A stretch of DNA of 22,044 nucleotides from JAJTHC01 sp044358835 (GTDB lineage Bacteria > Cyanobacteriota > Vampirovibrionia > Vampirovibrionales > JAJTHC01), in contig JBIKNF010000023.1 of assembly GCA_044358835.1 (NCBI GenBank), positions 1-22,044 on the forward strand. Reading direction: 5' to 3'. Under the pieces are notes generated by a model. That model did not search any database, had not been told where the DNA came from, and worked only from the letters and a program-made list of their open reading frames with translations. This document shows, piece by piece, positions 7,069 through 15,277 of the stretch. The position numbers and the translations under genes were made by a program. Every line of letters starts with the position of its first letter. The stretch's first letter is position 1.

Positions 7069-7082
7069 AAATGAAGACTTTT

Positions 7083-7838
7083 TTAGCTCATCGTACCGTT
7101 ATTGAAAGCTTGCAAGAGATCAGGGTGCTGAGCCATTAGGGCGAATTGTTGCTGGGCTCTTGGTGATGGGTTTTGGCCTAAGGTGGCAAGGGCCTTTCCT
7201 GCATCGCTCGATTTAAAGTTAGCGACTTTCGCAAGATTTGCTCTGCCCGTAGCCGCAATATCTTTATCTGCTTGGGAAAGTTCGCCATAGCCCTTAGAAT
7301 CGAGTCCTGCTGTTGTTCCGTATTGTGAAATCACATGTTGAGGGGCTTCTGCTGAAGCGACCACTCCTTCACTCTTATAACGAAAATCCTTGAGGTAGGA
7401 AGGATCGAGAAAAGCTTGTTTAGAATCAAATTCGGGTATTTGCAAAGTCACATGACCACCTTCGGCCATATTTTGATTTGTTTCAACAATTGAATCACCA
7501 GTGGATAGACCGTATTTTTGAGCTACTAAGCGGTGGGCATCTTCATGGGCTTTGACTCCACCTATGGTATTTTCTTTTGCGGTTTCTCCAGCAAGGTTAA
7601 TAAATGTTGAAGGGTCTTGTCCTTCTCTACCATAAAACGTTTGGTTCCACCTTGTGAACATTTGGTTTTGGGGGGTGAAGGTATCCCTAGCGCTTAATTG
7701 AACACCCGCGTTTGTGCCAGTCTGTGGGTACATGGCACCTTGAGTAGGTTGTGTCCTATTCTGTACGTTTCTTTGGTAATAATCTAAAACACCAGGGGGA
7801 AGCCCCTGCGAACCGATGCTTGAAATCCCTAAAACCAT
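7083..7838 (-). CDS. Unknown protein with HExxH zinc-metallopeptidase-like motif
   Basis: Not assignable to a named gene. Counted from the ATG at 7838 (251 aa), the only catalytic-looking motif is H98-E-D-A-H102 in GGVKAHEDAHRLVA, the HExxH signature of zincins, followed by EGGHVTLQIPEF (126-137), which could supply a third metal ligand. The context KAHEDAH with a following GG-V segment recalls the SprA-related/putative metallopeptidase group, but similarity is only at motif level. No signal peptide or membrane segment is visible; the N-terminus (MVLGISSIGSQGLPPG) is Ser/Gly-rich and the C-terminus Ala/Gln-rich. I chose ATG 7838 because AAGGGA lies just upstream; a longer reading would begin at TTG 7892. 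It is monocistronic, convergent with rpsP. Exported toxin, virulence factor or housekeeping protease cannot be told apart. Confidence 0.7.
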   Translation of the reverse strand: MVLGISSIGSQGLPPGVLDYYQRNVQNRTQPTQGAMYPQTGTNAGVQLSARDTFTPQNQMFTRWNQTFYGREGQDPSTFINLAGETAKENTIGGVKAHEDAHRLVAQKYGLSTGDSIVETNQNMAEGGHVTLQIPEFDSKQAFLDPSYLKDFRYKSEGVVASAEAPQHVISQYGTTAGLDSKGYGELSQADKDIAATGRANLAKVANFKSSDAGKALATLGQNPSPRAQQQFALMAQHPDLLQAFNNGTMS

Positions 7839-7901
7839 AAGAATTTCCCTTTGTTTACGTTGTGGTATAGACAAAATCGTTTGTTCAATCAATACAGGTT
7901 A

Positions 7902-7973
7902 AACATCTCAAAAAAGATGTTCCATAAGCAATAAAAAGAACAGAAGCCCTGTTGTTGCTCGATTGTTACAATC
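7902..7973 (-). promoter_or_regulatory. Two palindromes upstream of the HExxH gene
   Basis: AACATCT/AGATGTT (7902-7908 and 7915-7921, loop of six) and GATTGT-T-ACAATC (7961-7973, a 13-bp palindrome with one central base) lie within 140 bases ahead of the HExxH gene. They may be operators or a leader hairpin. No clear promoter hexamers accompany them. Confidence 0.3.
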
Positions 7974-8011
7974 CTTAATAAAAATGCTTTTTGCCTTGTC
8001 CCTCTTCCATT

Positions 8012-8117
8012 AGGTCGCACGCCTCGCCTATGGCGGGCTACGCTAGGAGGAGGAAGGACACCCGCCCTGACGGGGCATCCCAAATCCCTCACCCTGCCCT
8101 TTCCCTTAGGGAAAGGG
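8012..8117. repeat. Probable dispersed intergenic repeat with hairpins
   Basis: A GC-rich block unlike the AT-rich spacer around it. It contains CGCC-TAT-GGCG, GCCC-TGACG-GGGC and a perfect hairpin CCCTTTCCC (8097-8105), TTA, GGGAAAGGG (8109-8117). The succession CCCTCACCCTGCCC then CCCTTTCCCTTAGGGAAAGGG-like palindrome resembles the CCCTCACCC / CCCTCTCCC-type intergenic repeats known from many bacterial genomes. Only one copy is in this window, so repetition is not shown. The hairpin lies ten bases after the pilC stop and could end the pilB-pilC transcript, although no U-tract follows. Confidence 0.5.
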
Positions 8118-8126
8118 TTCTAAAGC

Positions 8127-9344
8127 TTACCCGCCTTTGGCAATTTGAAAAATCGGCAAGTAAATGGCCGCAAACATAAATAGAATAATTCCCCCGCCCA
8201 CAACAGTCATCAGCGGTTGAATCATTTCCGTCATGGCGTGCATGGCAGCATCGACTTCATCATCCATAAAGCCAATGGCTTTTTTGAGCATTTTTTCAAA
8301 CTCGCCTGTTTGTTCGCCAATAGCCATCATTTTAGTCACCATGGGGGGAAAGATGCCTTCTTTTTCAAGGGTTTTTGAAATGCCATTTCCCTTCATTAAC
8401 GTTTCTTTGGCGGCGGCAAATGCGGTTTGAAAATCAACATTTGGAATCGTCCCTGCTGCCCTGTCTAACGCTTCGCTAAGAATAATCCCCCCACTTAAGA
8501 GCGTGTTTAACGTTGAAATAAAACGTAATGTATACACACGCTTGACTAGCCCCCCAACAAACGGCAGTTGAATAATCAGGCGATCCACCTTAGGTTTACC
8601 CACCCCTTGGCGGTAAGTGTTAAACCAAAGCGCGCCGCCCACCATGGCTAAAATAACGCCCCACCAATAAGTACAGACTATCTTACTTATTGTAATCATT
8701 AACGTGGTGATCAACGGGAGTTCTTGCTTTTGATTGGTAAAGAACTCCTGAAATTGAGGGATGACAAACGTCAGCATAATAATAATGACACCAACAATAA
8801 TGAGGGCTGCAATGGCAGGCATCGTCATGGCTTTTTTTACTCTGGCGCGAAGCTTGAAGGCTTTATCTCTTAAGTCATACAAGGCAAATAGGGCGTTGTC
8901 CAGTTCCCCTGTAGATTCGCCTGTTTTCAACATGGTAATAAATAATCGATCAAAATCACCTGTTTGAGCCATCGCTTCAGAAAAAAGCTTGCCATTCATC
9001 ACTTCTTGACGCACTTCTGCTAAAATTTGCTGAAGTTTAGGATTGGTGGTTTGTTGTTCTAAAATAAACAAGGCCTCAATCAACGGGATTCCCGCTTCAA
9101 GCACCACGGCCAACTGTTGCGTAAAAACCAGCAACTGCTTTTCAGGTAAACCCAAGGAAAAACGAAGCGCAAACTTTTTAAGGGCTTCTTCTGTACGTTG
9201 ATCTTGAATTTGTTCTAACTTTTGAACCAATAGGCCCATATCTCTAATTTGTTGCTTGGCATGGTGCAGATCTTTCGCTTCTAGTCGAGCATCCACAGTG
9301 GCATACGTTCCAGCAGTCAGCGCCTTGTAAGCAAAAACAGGCAT
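8127..9344 (-). CDS. pilC: Type IV pilus inner-membrane platform protein PilC
   Basis: PilC is the inner-membrane platform of the type IV pilus motor, working with PilB to assemble pilin. The protein (405 aa from ATG 9344) has the family start MPVFAYKAL and two GspF domains. The first contains TQQLAVVLEAGIPLIEAL (about 75-92) and LKTGESTGELDNAL, the second ISTLNTLLSGGIILSEAL and MAIGEQTGEFEKML. Hydrophobic segments lie near 170-195, 220-242 and at the C-terminus (PLMTVVGGGIILFMFAAIY). ATG 9344 is preferred over TTG 9350 because AAGGA is nine bases before it. It follows pilB by 37 bp, so the two form an operon, without the pilT often found between them. A type II secretion GspF is the alternative. 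Confidence 0.92.
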   Translation of the reverse strand: MPVFAYKALTAGTYATVDARLEAKDLHHAKQQIRDMGLLVQKLEQIQDQRTEEALKKFALRFSLGLPEKQLLVFTQQLAVVLEAGIPLIEALFILEQQTTNPKLQQILAEVRQEVMNGKLFSEAMAQTGDFDRLFITMLKTGESTGELDNALFALYDLRDKAFKLRARVKKAMTMPAIAALIIVGVIIIMLTFVIPQFQEFFTNQKQELPLITTLMITISKIVCTYWWGVILAMVGGALWFNTYRQGVGKPKVDRLIIQLPFVGGLVKRVYTLRFISTLNTLLSGGIILSEALDRAAGTIPNVDFQTAFAAAKETLMKGNGISKTLEKEGIFPPMVTKMMAIGEQTGEFEKMLKKAIGFMDDEVDAAMHAMTEMIQPLMTVVGGGIILFMFAAIYLPIFQIAKGG

Positions 9345-9381
9345 GTTCAAAAATCCTTATTTCTAAGCGATGAGGGACAGG

Positions 9382-11340
9382 CTAATGCCCCAAAGTACGT
9401 CGCACTTCTTTGGTGGTCGTCACCCCTAATTTAACTAAGCGTTTGGCATCATCTAACAACAGCTTCATGCCGTATTGAATGGCAGCGTCTTCAATCGTCA
9501 CGGAAGAGGCTCCATCATCAATAAGTTGCGCAATTTCACGATTCATTACCATGACTTCATAAATACCATGTCGTCCCTTATGACCTGAATAATCACATTG
9601 AGCACACCCGACGGCTTCATGGATTTGATAAGGGGCTTCGCCTTCTTTAGGGTGACCTAAGAGTTCAAGATCTTCTGGTGAAGGAGTGGTAATTTTTTTA
9701 CAATGGGGGCATAACGCACGCACCAAGCGTTGCGCCACAATACCCACCACCGAAGTGGAAACCAAATAAGAAGGGGCACCCATATCCAACAAACGGGCCA
9801 CGGTTTTTGCACAGCTATTGGCATGAACGGTACTTAACACCAAATGCCCCGTCATTGCAGCTTGAAGGGCGGCTTCAAGGGTTTCAGCGTCACGAATTTC
9901 ACCGAGCATAATCACATCAGGATCTTGACGAAGTAAGGCGCGTAAAGAAGAGGCAAACGTCAAGCCGGCTTTGGGTTGCACTTGCATTTGGTTAATGCCT
10001 GCCAACAGATATTCCACAGGGTCTTCAATGGTCGAGATATTATGTTCAGGGCTTGCAATGTTTCTTAACGCGGCGTACAAGGTGGTGGTTTTCCCTGAAC
10101 CAGTGGGCCCCGTAACCAATACCAGACCATGAGGGGCATGAATCATTTGCGTGAGTCGCTTAAGCGTTTCCTCATCCATCCCCAACTTATTTAACTGCCC
10201 CGAATTGGCATTCATTTTCAGAACACGAATGACCATTTTTTCCCCAAAAGGCAGGGGAATCGTGTTAATACGCATATCTACAAACATACTGCCATAGGCA
10301 TGTTTAAGTCTTCCGTCTTGCGGTCGCCGACGTTCAGACACATCCAATTTGGCCATGACCTTCAGCCGAGAAATAATCGCGGGAGCCATTTTTATACTCA
10401 AGCTATGAATTTCTTTTAGAATCCCGTCAATACGAAAACGAATTAAAAAACGCTGGGGCTGAGGTTCTAAATGAATGTCTGACGCGCCCTTTTCAATGGC
10501 TTCAGTCAACAACACATTCGTAAACTGCACAATAGGGGCAGAATCGGCGTTGACTTCTTGGGTAGAAAGATCTTCTTGTGCTTCTTCTGTATTTAAAAAA
10601 GCATCTGTTTCCAACGCTTCAATCAGTTCTTCAGCCACGTATTTAGTAGAAAAATACTGATCAATGATGCTCGAAATTTCTGAGCTTGTAGAAACTTTAG
10701 CCACCACACGGTATCTCGTCATTAAAGCAATGTCATCCAAAACCCTTGTTTCGTCTGGGTGAGCGATGATCACTTCAAGGCGTTCGGCTTCCGTGTCTAA
10801 ACGGTGGGGCAACACCAAGTGGGTTTTAATAAAGTTGGCAGGAATCAAACTGAACACTTCTGGCTTGATGTAAATATCCTTGCCACGAATATATTCCAAG
10901 CTATGCTTTTCTGCAAGACACATACCCAATTGTTCTTCCGTGATGTAACCGGCTCGCGTAACAATGGTGCCCAAGGTAGCCCCAGTCGCTTTGGATTCAG
11001 ACAAGGCGCCCGCAATTTGTGTAGGCGTTAAGTAGCCTCGTTCTACCAAAATATCGCCAATTCTTCGCGAAGGCACCGAAGGTTTTACGGGTGTGTGGGT
11101 TTTGCTTAGTAGAGAATCAGTGCCTTGGGCTTTACTGTGTTTGGCAGGTGAAGCGAGCAGCATTGTGTGGCTTTGCACAGGCACTTGAGCGGGTGCTTCT
11201 TTAGGCAAGGGCTTACGGGGGTCAGCGGGGGCTTGAAGCATGCTTTTGGGGGGGGGCAATGGCGCGGATTCTTCTTGCGGGGCAAGCACCTTAGCCGCAG
11301 GAATACTTTGCTTTTTAAAAGAAAGGGGGTTAAAGGCCAT
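9382..11340 (-). CDS. pilB: Type IV pilus assembly ATPase PilB
   Basis: PilB is the hexameric cytoplasmic ATPase that powers pilus extension. From ATG 11340 it is 652 residues: a Pro/Ala-rich, probably disordered N-terminus (about 10-90, with a run of nine C on the coding strand), an MshEN/T2SSE N-domain (RIGDILVERGYLTPTQI, 93-109), then the ATPase core. Key motifs: Walker A GPTGSGKT (411-418), Asp box IEDPVE (438-443), Walker B DPDVIMLGEIRD (473-484), His box TGHLVLSTVHA and a zinc tetracysteine Cys544, Cys547, Cys579, Cys582, typical of PilB/GspE rather than PilT. AAGGA ten bases upstream decides ATG 11340 over the upstream TTG 11391. GspE of type II secretion is the alternative, but no other secretion genes are nearby. 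Confidence 0.93.
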   Translation of the reverse strand: MAFNPLSFKKQSIPAAKVLAPQEESAPLPPPKSMLQAPADPRKPLPKEAPAQVPVQSHTMLLASPAKHSKAQGTDSLLSKTHTPVKPSVPSRRIGDILVERGYLTPTQIAGALSESKATGATLGTIVTRAGYITEEQLGMCLAEKHSLEYIRGKDIYIKPEVFSLIPANFIKTHLVLPHRLDTEAERLEVIIAHPDETRVLDDIALMTRYRVVAKVSTSSEISSIIDQYFSTKYVAEELIEALETDAFLNTEEAQEDLSTQEVNADSAPIVQFTNVLLTEAIEKGASDIHLEPQPQRFLIRFRIDGILKEIHSLSIKMAPAIISRLKVMAKLDVSERRRPQDGRLKHAYGSMFVDMRINTIPLPFGEKMVIRVLKMNANSGQLNKLGMDEETLKRLTQMIHAPHGLVLVTGPTGSGKTTTLYAALRNIASPEHNISTIEDPVEYLLAGINQMQVQPKAGLTFASSLRALLRQDPDVIMLGEIRDAETLEAALQAAMTGHLVLSTVHANSCAKTVARLLDMGAPSYLVSTSVVGIVAQRLVRALCPHCKKITTPSPEDLELLGHPKEGEAPYQIHEAVGCAQCDYSGHKGRHGIYEVMVMNREIAQLIDDGASSVTIEDAAIQYGMKLLLDDAKRLVKLGVTTTKEVRRTLGH

Positions 11341-11430
11341 GGAACGAGCATCCTTACACATCAATGAGGGTTTACGCTTCTTTTCGACCAACGCAAGGCG
11401 AAAATTGAGACGCTCCTTTATGTGGGGGGT

Positions 11431-11459
11431 TCGTCACTTTTTTAGAACTGTGTTATACT
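11431..11459 (+). promoter_or_regulatory. Extended -10 promoter for the exported protein and mutL
   Basis: TCGTCA (11431-11436), a 17-base spacer and TATACT (11454-11459) preceded by TG one base upstream (TGTTATACT) form a convincing extended -10 promoter. Initiation would fall near 11466, before GAGGA at 11486-11490. It lies in the divergent gap from pilB. Confidence 0.65.
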
Positions 11460-11499
11460 CAAAGCACTGCAATTTTATTTCTATTGAGGATTTTAAAAT

Positions 11500-12330
11500 A
11501 TGAAAAGAAACGTCACCCCCTTGCTAAACGCTTTGTTGGCCTTCGCCGTGATCGCCCCCTACCCTGCTTTTGCCACGATCCCATTACCTAAAACCGAAAC
11601 CCCCTATGCAGAAGGCGTGCCTGTGGGCGGTGCCGTGTCTATTAGAACGCCTTTAGTCGCTACCGCAACCAAACCCCCTAGCCTTGCAGGAAGCGTCATT
11701 AGCACCCGAGTCAAAACCGTACGTGTTCGTAAAGACACCGTCTTACGCATGCGCCTTTTACAAGACCTCAACACCGCCAATGTTCGCGAAGGCGAAGGCT
11801 TTACCGCAAGTTTAGATGAAGCCCTATTCGCCAGTGAAGGACGTATCATTCTGCCCAAGGGTTCGGTGTTTCGTGGGCGTGTGGTGCAAGTGGTGCCTAG
11901 TCAGTTCTTTGGCAAAGGGGCGTCCTTGCGCCTTGATTTTGACCATGTCACGCTTCCCAATGGTGAAGCCCAACCCATTGCCTTGCAAGTGTTTACCATC
12001 AATCAACGGGCTGAAGTGGTGAAGTCGGGGGGGATTATCTATCAAGACCCTGGCTATGCCCACAAATGGGTTCAAACCCTCGACAAAAGTGGCACTTTAA
12101 TTAGCGATATAACCCGCAAAGGGTATGAAGCGGGCGTGCAATCCGGCGGTAAGGGCTTAGGGATTGTCACGGGAACTTTTTCAGCCATTGGCGGAAGCCT
12201 TGCGGGTGCTGGCTACTTGGTGGGTAAATCGGTGTATTACGCGGTGGCCAAAGGCGACGGCGTGCAACTGACCGCCAACGATGCCCTATATGTTCAATTA
12301 CTGGCGGATACCGATATTGCCTTAAACTAG
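11500..12330 (+). CDS. Exported protein of unknown function, VirB10/TrbI-like beta segment
   Basis: A 276-residue protein with a Sec signal peptide (MKRN, hydrophobic to about residue 25, probable cleavage after PAFA). A Pro/Thr-rich linker precedes a folded region, about 75-170, with RMRLLQDLNTANVREGEGF, RIILPKGSVFRGRVVQV and LRLDFDHVTLPNGEAQPI. This pattern of a hydrophobic strand, PKGS turn and F-DHVTLPNG strand is reminiscent of VirB10/TrbI-type beta-barrels, but only weakly. A Gly-rich hydrophobic stretch (about 222-250: GIVTGTFSAIGGSLAGAGYLVGKSVYY) may insert in or lie against a membrane. GAGGA is nine bases before the ATG. It is 16 bp from mutL and likely shares its transcript. Function unknown. 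Confidence 0.8.
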   Translation: MKRNVTPLLNALLAFAVIAPYPAFATIPLPKTETPYAEGVPVGGAVSIRTPLVATATKPPSLAGSVISTRVKTVRVRKDTVLRMRLLQDLNTANVREGEGFTASLDEALFASEGRIILPKGSVFRGRVVQVVPSQFFGKGASLRLDFDHVTLPNGEAQPIALQVFTINQRAEVVKSGGIIYQDPGYAHKWVQTLDKSGTLISDITRKGYEAGVQSGGKGLGIVTGTFSAIGGSLAGAGYLVGKSVYYAVAKGDGVQLTANDALYVQLLADTDIALN

Positions 12331-12346
12331 AGGTCTTGTTTCATCC

Positions 12347-14314
12347 ATGTCAAACGCTTTTCCTCCTCAATCTTCCCCCCCAAACGCGGCAGTAGAAGTG
12401 TTGCCGGCCTATTTAGTGAACCGTATTGCCGCGGGGGAAGTCGTCGAACGCCCCGCCAGCGTATTAAAAGAACTGGTTGAAAATAGTGTGGATGCGGGGG
12501 CATCTGAAATTAGTGTGACGGTCGACAACGGCGGGAAAACCCTTGTGGTTGCAGACAATGGCTTTGGCATGAGCGCGCAAGACGTGGAGCGTTGCGTACT
12601 GAATCACGCCACCAGCAAAATTAAATCTGCCGAAGATTTAGAACGCATTTTAAGCATGGGCTTTCGAGGCGAAGCCTTAGCGAGTATTTCAGCCATTAGT
12701 CGCTTTGAATGCCGAAGTCGGCGCGTGTATGACGCCGATGGCACCTACTTACGCATTGAAGGCGGTAGCCCCCCGAAGATTCAACCCATAGGCACCGCTG
12801 TTGGCACGGTGATGCAGGTGGATGATCTGTTTTTCAATACCCCCGCGCGATTAAAGTTCTTAAAGCGTGCTGGTACTGAGCTGAGCTACTGCGATGAAAT
12901 GGCCAAAAGTTTGGCGTTGTCTCACGTGCATGTAAAAATGAGCTTAACGATGAATGACAAGCCTTGCTTTAGCACAACAGGCACGGGCGATGCCCTTGAA
13001 ACGGTGCAAGCGCTGTTTAACTTTCGCCCCGAACAATCCGCCCACTTGCTGAGCACACAGTTTGAAGATCGCCTTTCAGGGCTGAAAATCGAAGCGGTTT
13101 TTGCATCGCCTGCGTGCGAAAGTTTGCAGAAAAAATCGAAGAAACAGTGGTGGATGATTCTAAACAACCGCCCCATTCGCTGTGCCGTTTTACAACGTGC
13201 TATTGCCGCAGCATATGAAAGCCTTGTGCCGTATGGTATGTCTCCCTTTTGCGTGTTGTGGCTCAATATGCCCCCAGACGCCGTAGATGTCAATGTGCAT
13301 CCCACTAAAAAAGAAGTACGTTACGCCGATTCAGGGCAGATTTATCAATTCGTGTACACCGCATTACGGCGAGCGCTTTCGGCTCATTTTCAACGGGTGT
13401 ATGGGGTGGAAAATACCCCCTCGCCTGCGCTTATATCTTCAGCGTCTTCCCCTTTTTTTCAGGGGACTTCACAACAAGCAAGGGTTCTGGCCTTTTCAGA
13501 AACCGATTCACCCCCGTATGCTCCGCCGTATTCACCCACTGATTTACAGACTCAGGACACCTACAGGCCCACCCAACAGCACTTGGCGGATGTCTCCCCA
13601 CTGGCGCAAGGGGTTGAAGCGACGGAATGGACAAGGGGTTTGCCCCCTGATTTTCAGTCGGCATGGCAGCCTCCTGCGCAAACGCATCCGCACCTTAAGG
13701 CTAAAAAATGGCGTGTTATTGGGCAATTGTACACCACGTATATTTTGCTTGAAACGCCTCATGGCTTAATGGTGGTCGATCAACACATTGCCAGTGAACG
13801 TTGGTGTTTTGAAGCCTTGCAAGCGCAACATCAATCTAGTGAAACGGTGGTGCAACGCTTTGTAACCCCACTAGAACTGGATTTAAGTCCTGAAGAAGGG
13901 GATGTGTTGAAGTCTCATATGAGCCAGTTTGAAGCGGTGGGATTTGCCTGTGAAGCGGTTGATTTGCATCAACTTCAAAAATGGCATGTGTGGGGTGTGC
14001 CGGTTTTGTACCCTGAACGAAATACACCGCATAGCCCTGTGCATCAGTTAAAGCACATGATTGAACAACTCACGCATCAGCCTTCCGCCGGTTTAGACAC
14101 GGAGCATTTGTATGCGACGATGGCGTGCCACATGGCCATTCGTGCGGGCGATGTGCTAAGCCCCTTTCAGCAAGAACGCGTGGTGGAAGATTGGTTGAGC
14201 TGTACCTTGCCATGGAGCTGCCCGCATGGGCGACCGATTGCTCATACGATTGATGCTCAAGCGTTGAATAACTTTTTTGATCGCCCAAGTTTACCCGTGA
14301 ATGCGGGCTTATAA
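12347..14314 (+). CDS. mutL: DNA mismatch repair protein MutL, endonuclease type
   Basis: MutL couples mismatch recognition by MutS to strand removal. The 655-residue protein has the GHKL ATPase domain: ELVENSVDAGA (42-52, with the catalytic Glu), DNGFGM (70-75), NHATSKI, GFRGEALASI (105-114), then the DVNVHPTKKEVRY end of the transducer domain. A Pro-rich linker (about 360-455) leads to the dimerisation domain starting WRVIGQLYTTYILL. There the metal-dependent nicking motif reads DQHIASERWCFE (478-489), matching DQHA-x2-E-x4-E except for Ile in place of Ala. ACHMAIRAGD and CPHGRPI (625-631) complete the nuclease site. Such MutL proteins work without MutH. ATG 12347 follows the preceding gene by 16 bp with only a weak AGAGG. 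The mutS gene is not in the window. Confidence 0.95.
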   Translation: MSNAFPPQSSPPNAAVEVLPAYLVNRIAAGEVVERPASVLKELVENSVDAGASEISVTVDNGGKTLVVADNGFGMSAQDVERCVLNHATSKIKSAEDLERILSMGFRGEALASISAISRFECRSRRVYDADGTYLRIEGGSPPKIQPIGTAVGTVMQVDDLFFNTPARLKFLKRAGTELSYCDEMAKSLALSHVHVKMSLTMNDKPCFSTTGTGDALETVQALFNFRPEQSAHLLSTQFEDRLSGLKIEAVFASPACESLQKKSKKQWWMILNNRPIRCAVLQRAIAAAYESLVPYGMSPFCVLWLNMPPDAVDVNVHPTKKEVRYADSGQIYQFVYTALRRALSAHFQRVYGVENTPSPALISSASSPFFQGTSQQARVLAFSETDSPPYAPPYSPTDLQTQDTYRPTQQHLADVSPLAQGVEATEWTRGLPPDFQSAWQPPAQTHPHLKAKKWRVIGQLYTTYILLETPHGLMVVDQHIASERWCFEALQAQHQSSETVVQRFVTPLELDLSPEEGDVLKSHMSQFEAVGFACEAVDLHQLQKWHVWGVPVLYPERNTPHSPVHQLKHMIEQLTHQPSAGLDTEHLYATMACHMAIRAGDVLSPFQQERVVEDWLSCTLPWSCPHGRPIAHTIDAQALNNFFDRPSLPVNAGL

Positions 14315-14317
14315 GTG

Positions 14318-14348
14318 AGCACCCCCCCACGCGGACGGGGAGGGTGCT
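14318..14348. terminator. GC-rich stem-loop between convergent genes
   Basis: AGCACCCCCCC (14318-14328) pairs with GGGG-A-GGGTGCT (14337-14348), 11 pairs with one bulged A, four bases after the mutL stop. Neither strand has a U-tract after it, so it may pause or stabilise transcripts rather than be a classical terminator. Confidence 0.45.
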
Positions 14349-14372
14349 AAGGATGAAATGCACAAGGGCAAT

Positions 14373-15020
14373 CTAGCTATTGAAGAAACCATTTAAGGCG
14401 GGTAGGATTCCTTGGAGTCCGGGATTGCCCATACTGAAGAACGTCTTGGGATCCATATAGCCGTTGGGGTAGAGCTGTTTGACGATGTCTAACCCATTGC
14501 TTCCTGCACCGTAGGCGGTGCTTCCATAACCGCCACCGTAGCTAGTTCCGCCATAGCCCCCTTGAGGGTGATGGGGATGGTGGGGATGGTGGGGATGGTG
14601 GGGATGGTGGGGATGGTGGTAGCCCTTGTGGCAGGGAGGCTTTCCATAGCCGTCGCCAAAGCCACCGCCGAACCCACCGCCAATGACGCCATAGGTGCTT
14701 GGGTTGCTGAAGCTACTAAAGTCTTGCGGGAAGTAAGGGTCAGACCCTCCACCGCCAAACGCGGATGCGTAGTTGCTTCCGTTTACGCTGACTTTGGGAT
14801 TAAAAACCATCGTGCTGTTGTCGGCATAAGTAAACGTTTTTGGCGCATAATTGAAGGATTGGTAATTGAACTTGGAATTGTCCGTATAGTATAAAGACGT
14901 GCTAGGCGCGTAGGTAGAAGTGGGGGCATAATTCAGCATTTTTTGCTGATTATAATACGATGGAGCTGGAGGCGCTGGATAAGCGGTGCTCAGATAAGAA
15001 GAGGGGTAACTAAACGTCAT
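14373..15020 (-). CDS. Low-complexity Tyr/Gly-rich protein with six HHP repeats
   Basis: Not recognised. A 215-residue protein of striking composition. The N-terminal half is rich in Tyr, Ser, Pro and Asn (SYPSSYLSTAYPAPPAPSYY, then repeated FNY/FTY motifs with YTDNS and YADNS), resembling the spaced aromatic pattern of coat or adhesive proteins. A Gly-rich stretch (GGGFGGGFGDGYG) leads to six tandem His-His-Pro units with a nearby Cys-His (PPCHKGY), a plausible nickel, zinc or copper-binding segment. A second Gly/Tyr region follows, and the C-terminus (LDIVKQLYPNGYMDPKTFF..) looks folded. There is no signal peptide or membrane segment. AAGGA lies 11 bases before the ATG. Extracellular matrix or metal-storage protein are guesses only. 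Confidence 0.7.
   Translation of the reverse strand: MTFSYPSSYLSTAYPAPPAPSYYNQQKMLNYAPTSTYAPSTSLYYTDNSKFNYQSFNYAPKTFTYADNSTMVFNPKVSVNGSNYASAFGGGGSDPYFPQDFSSFSNPSTYGVIGGGFGGGFGDGYGKPPCHKGYHHPHHPHHPHHPHHPHHPQGGYGGTSYGGGYGSTAYGAGSNGLDIVKQLYPNGYMDPKTFFSMGNPGLQGILPALNGFFNS
14565..14618 (-). repeat. 9-bp tandem repeat encoding (HHP)6
   Basis: Reading the minus strand there are five exact CACCATCCC units and a sixth, diverged CATCACCCT, all in frame. Near-identity at synonymous positions points to recent expansion, and unit number may vary between strains. Confidence 0.95.
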
Positions 15021-15277
15021 TGATACAAGGTTCCTTTTTCATTGGAAATTGAAGGGGGACTATACTAGGGAAACATCAAACAAAGGCCAAAAGCCCTTGA
15101 GGGGGAGGGGGGAGAGAAGGCATCCTGCTAAATGAAGTACGGGATGCCATGAAGCAGATAAGGCGATTTCAGAACAAGTGTTTTGGAATAAAAACAATTT
15201 AAAAGCATCGCCTGAGGTTTAAGAATATAAGAAGAGAGGATAACCCTAAATTCGGTGGCCTAGAATTAGCCCAAGGA

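Noticed and set aside
14565..14618. Regular short repeats that might suggest a CRISPR array
   Set aside because: Units are 9 bp, contiguous, in frame and without spacers; this is a coding tandem repeat.
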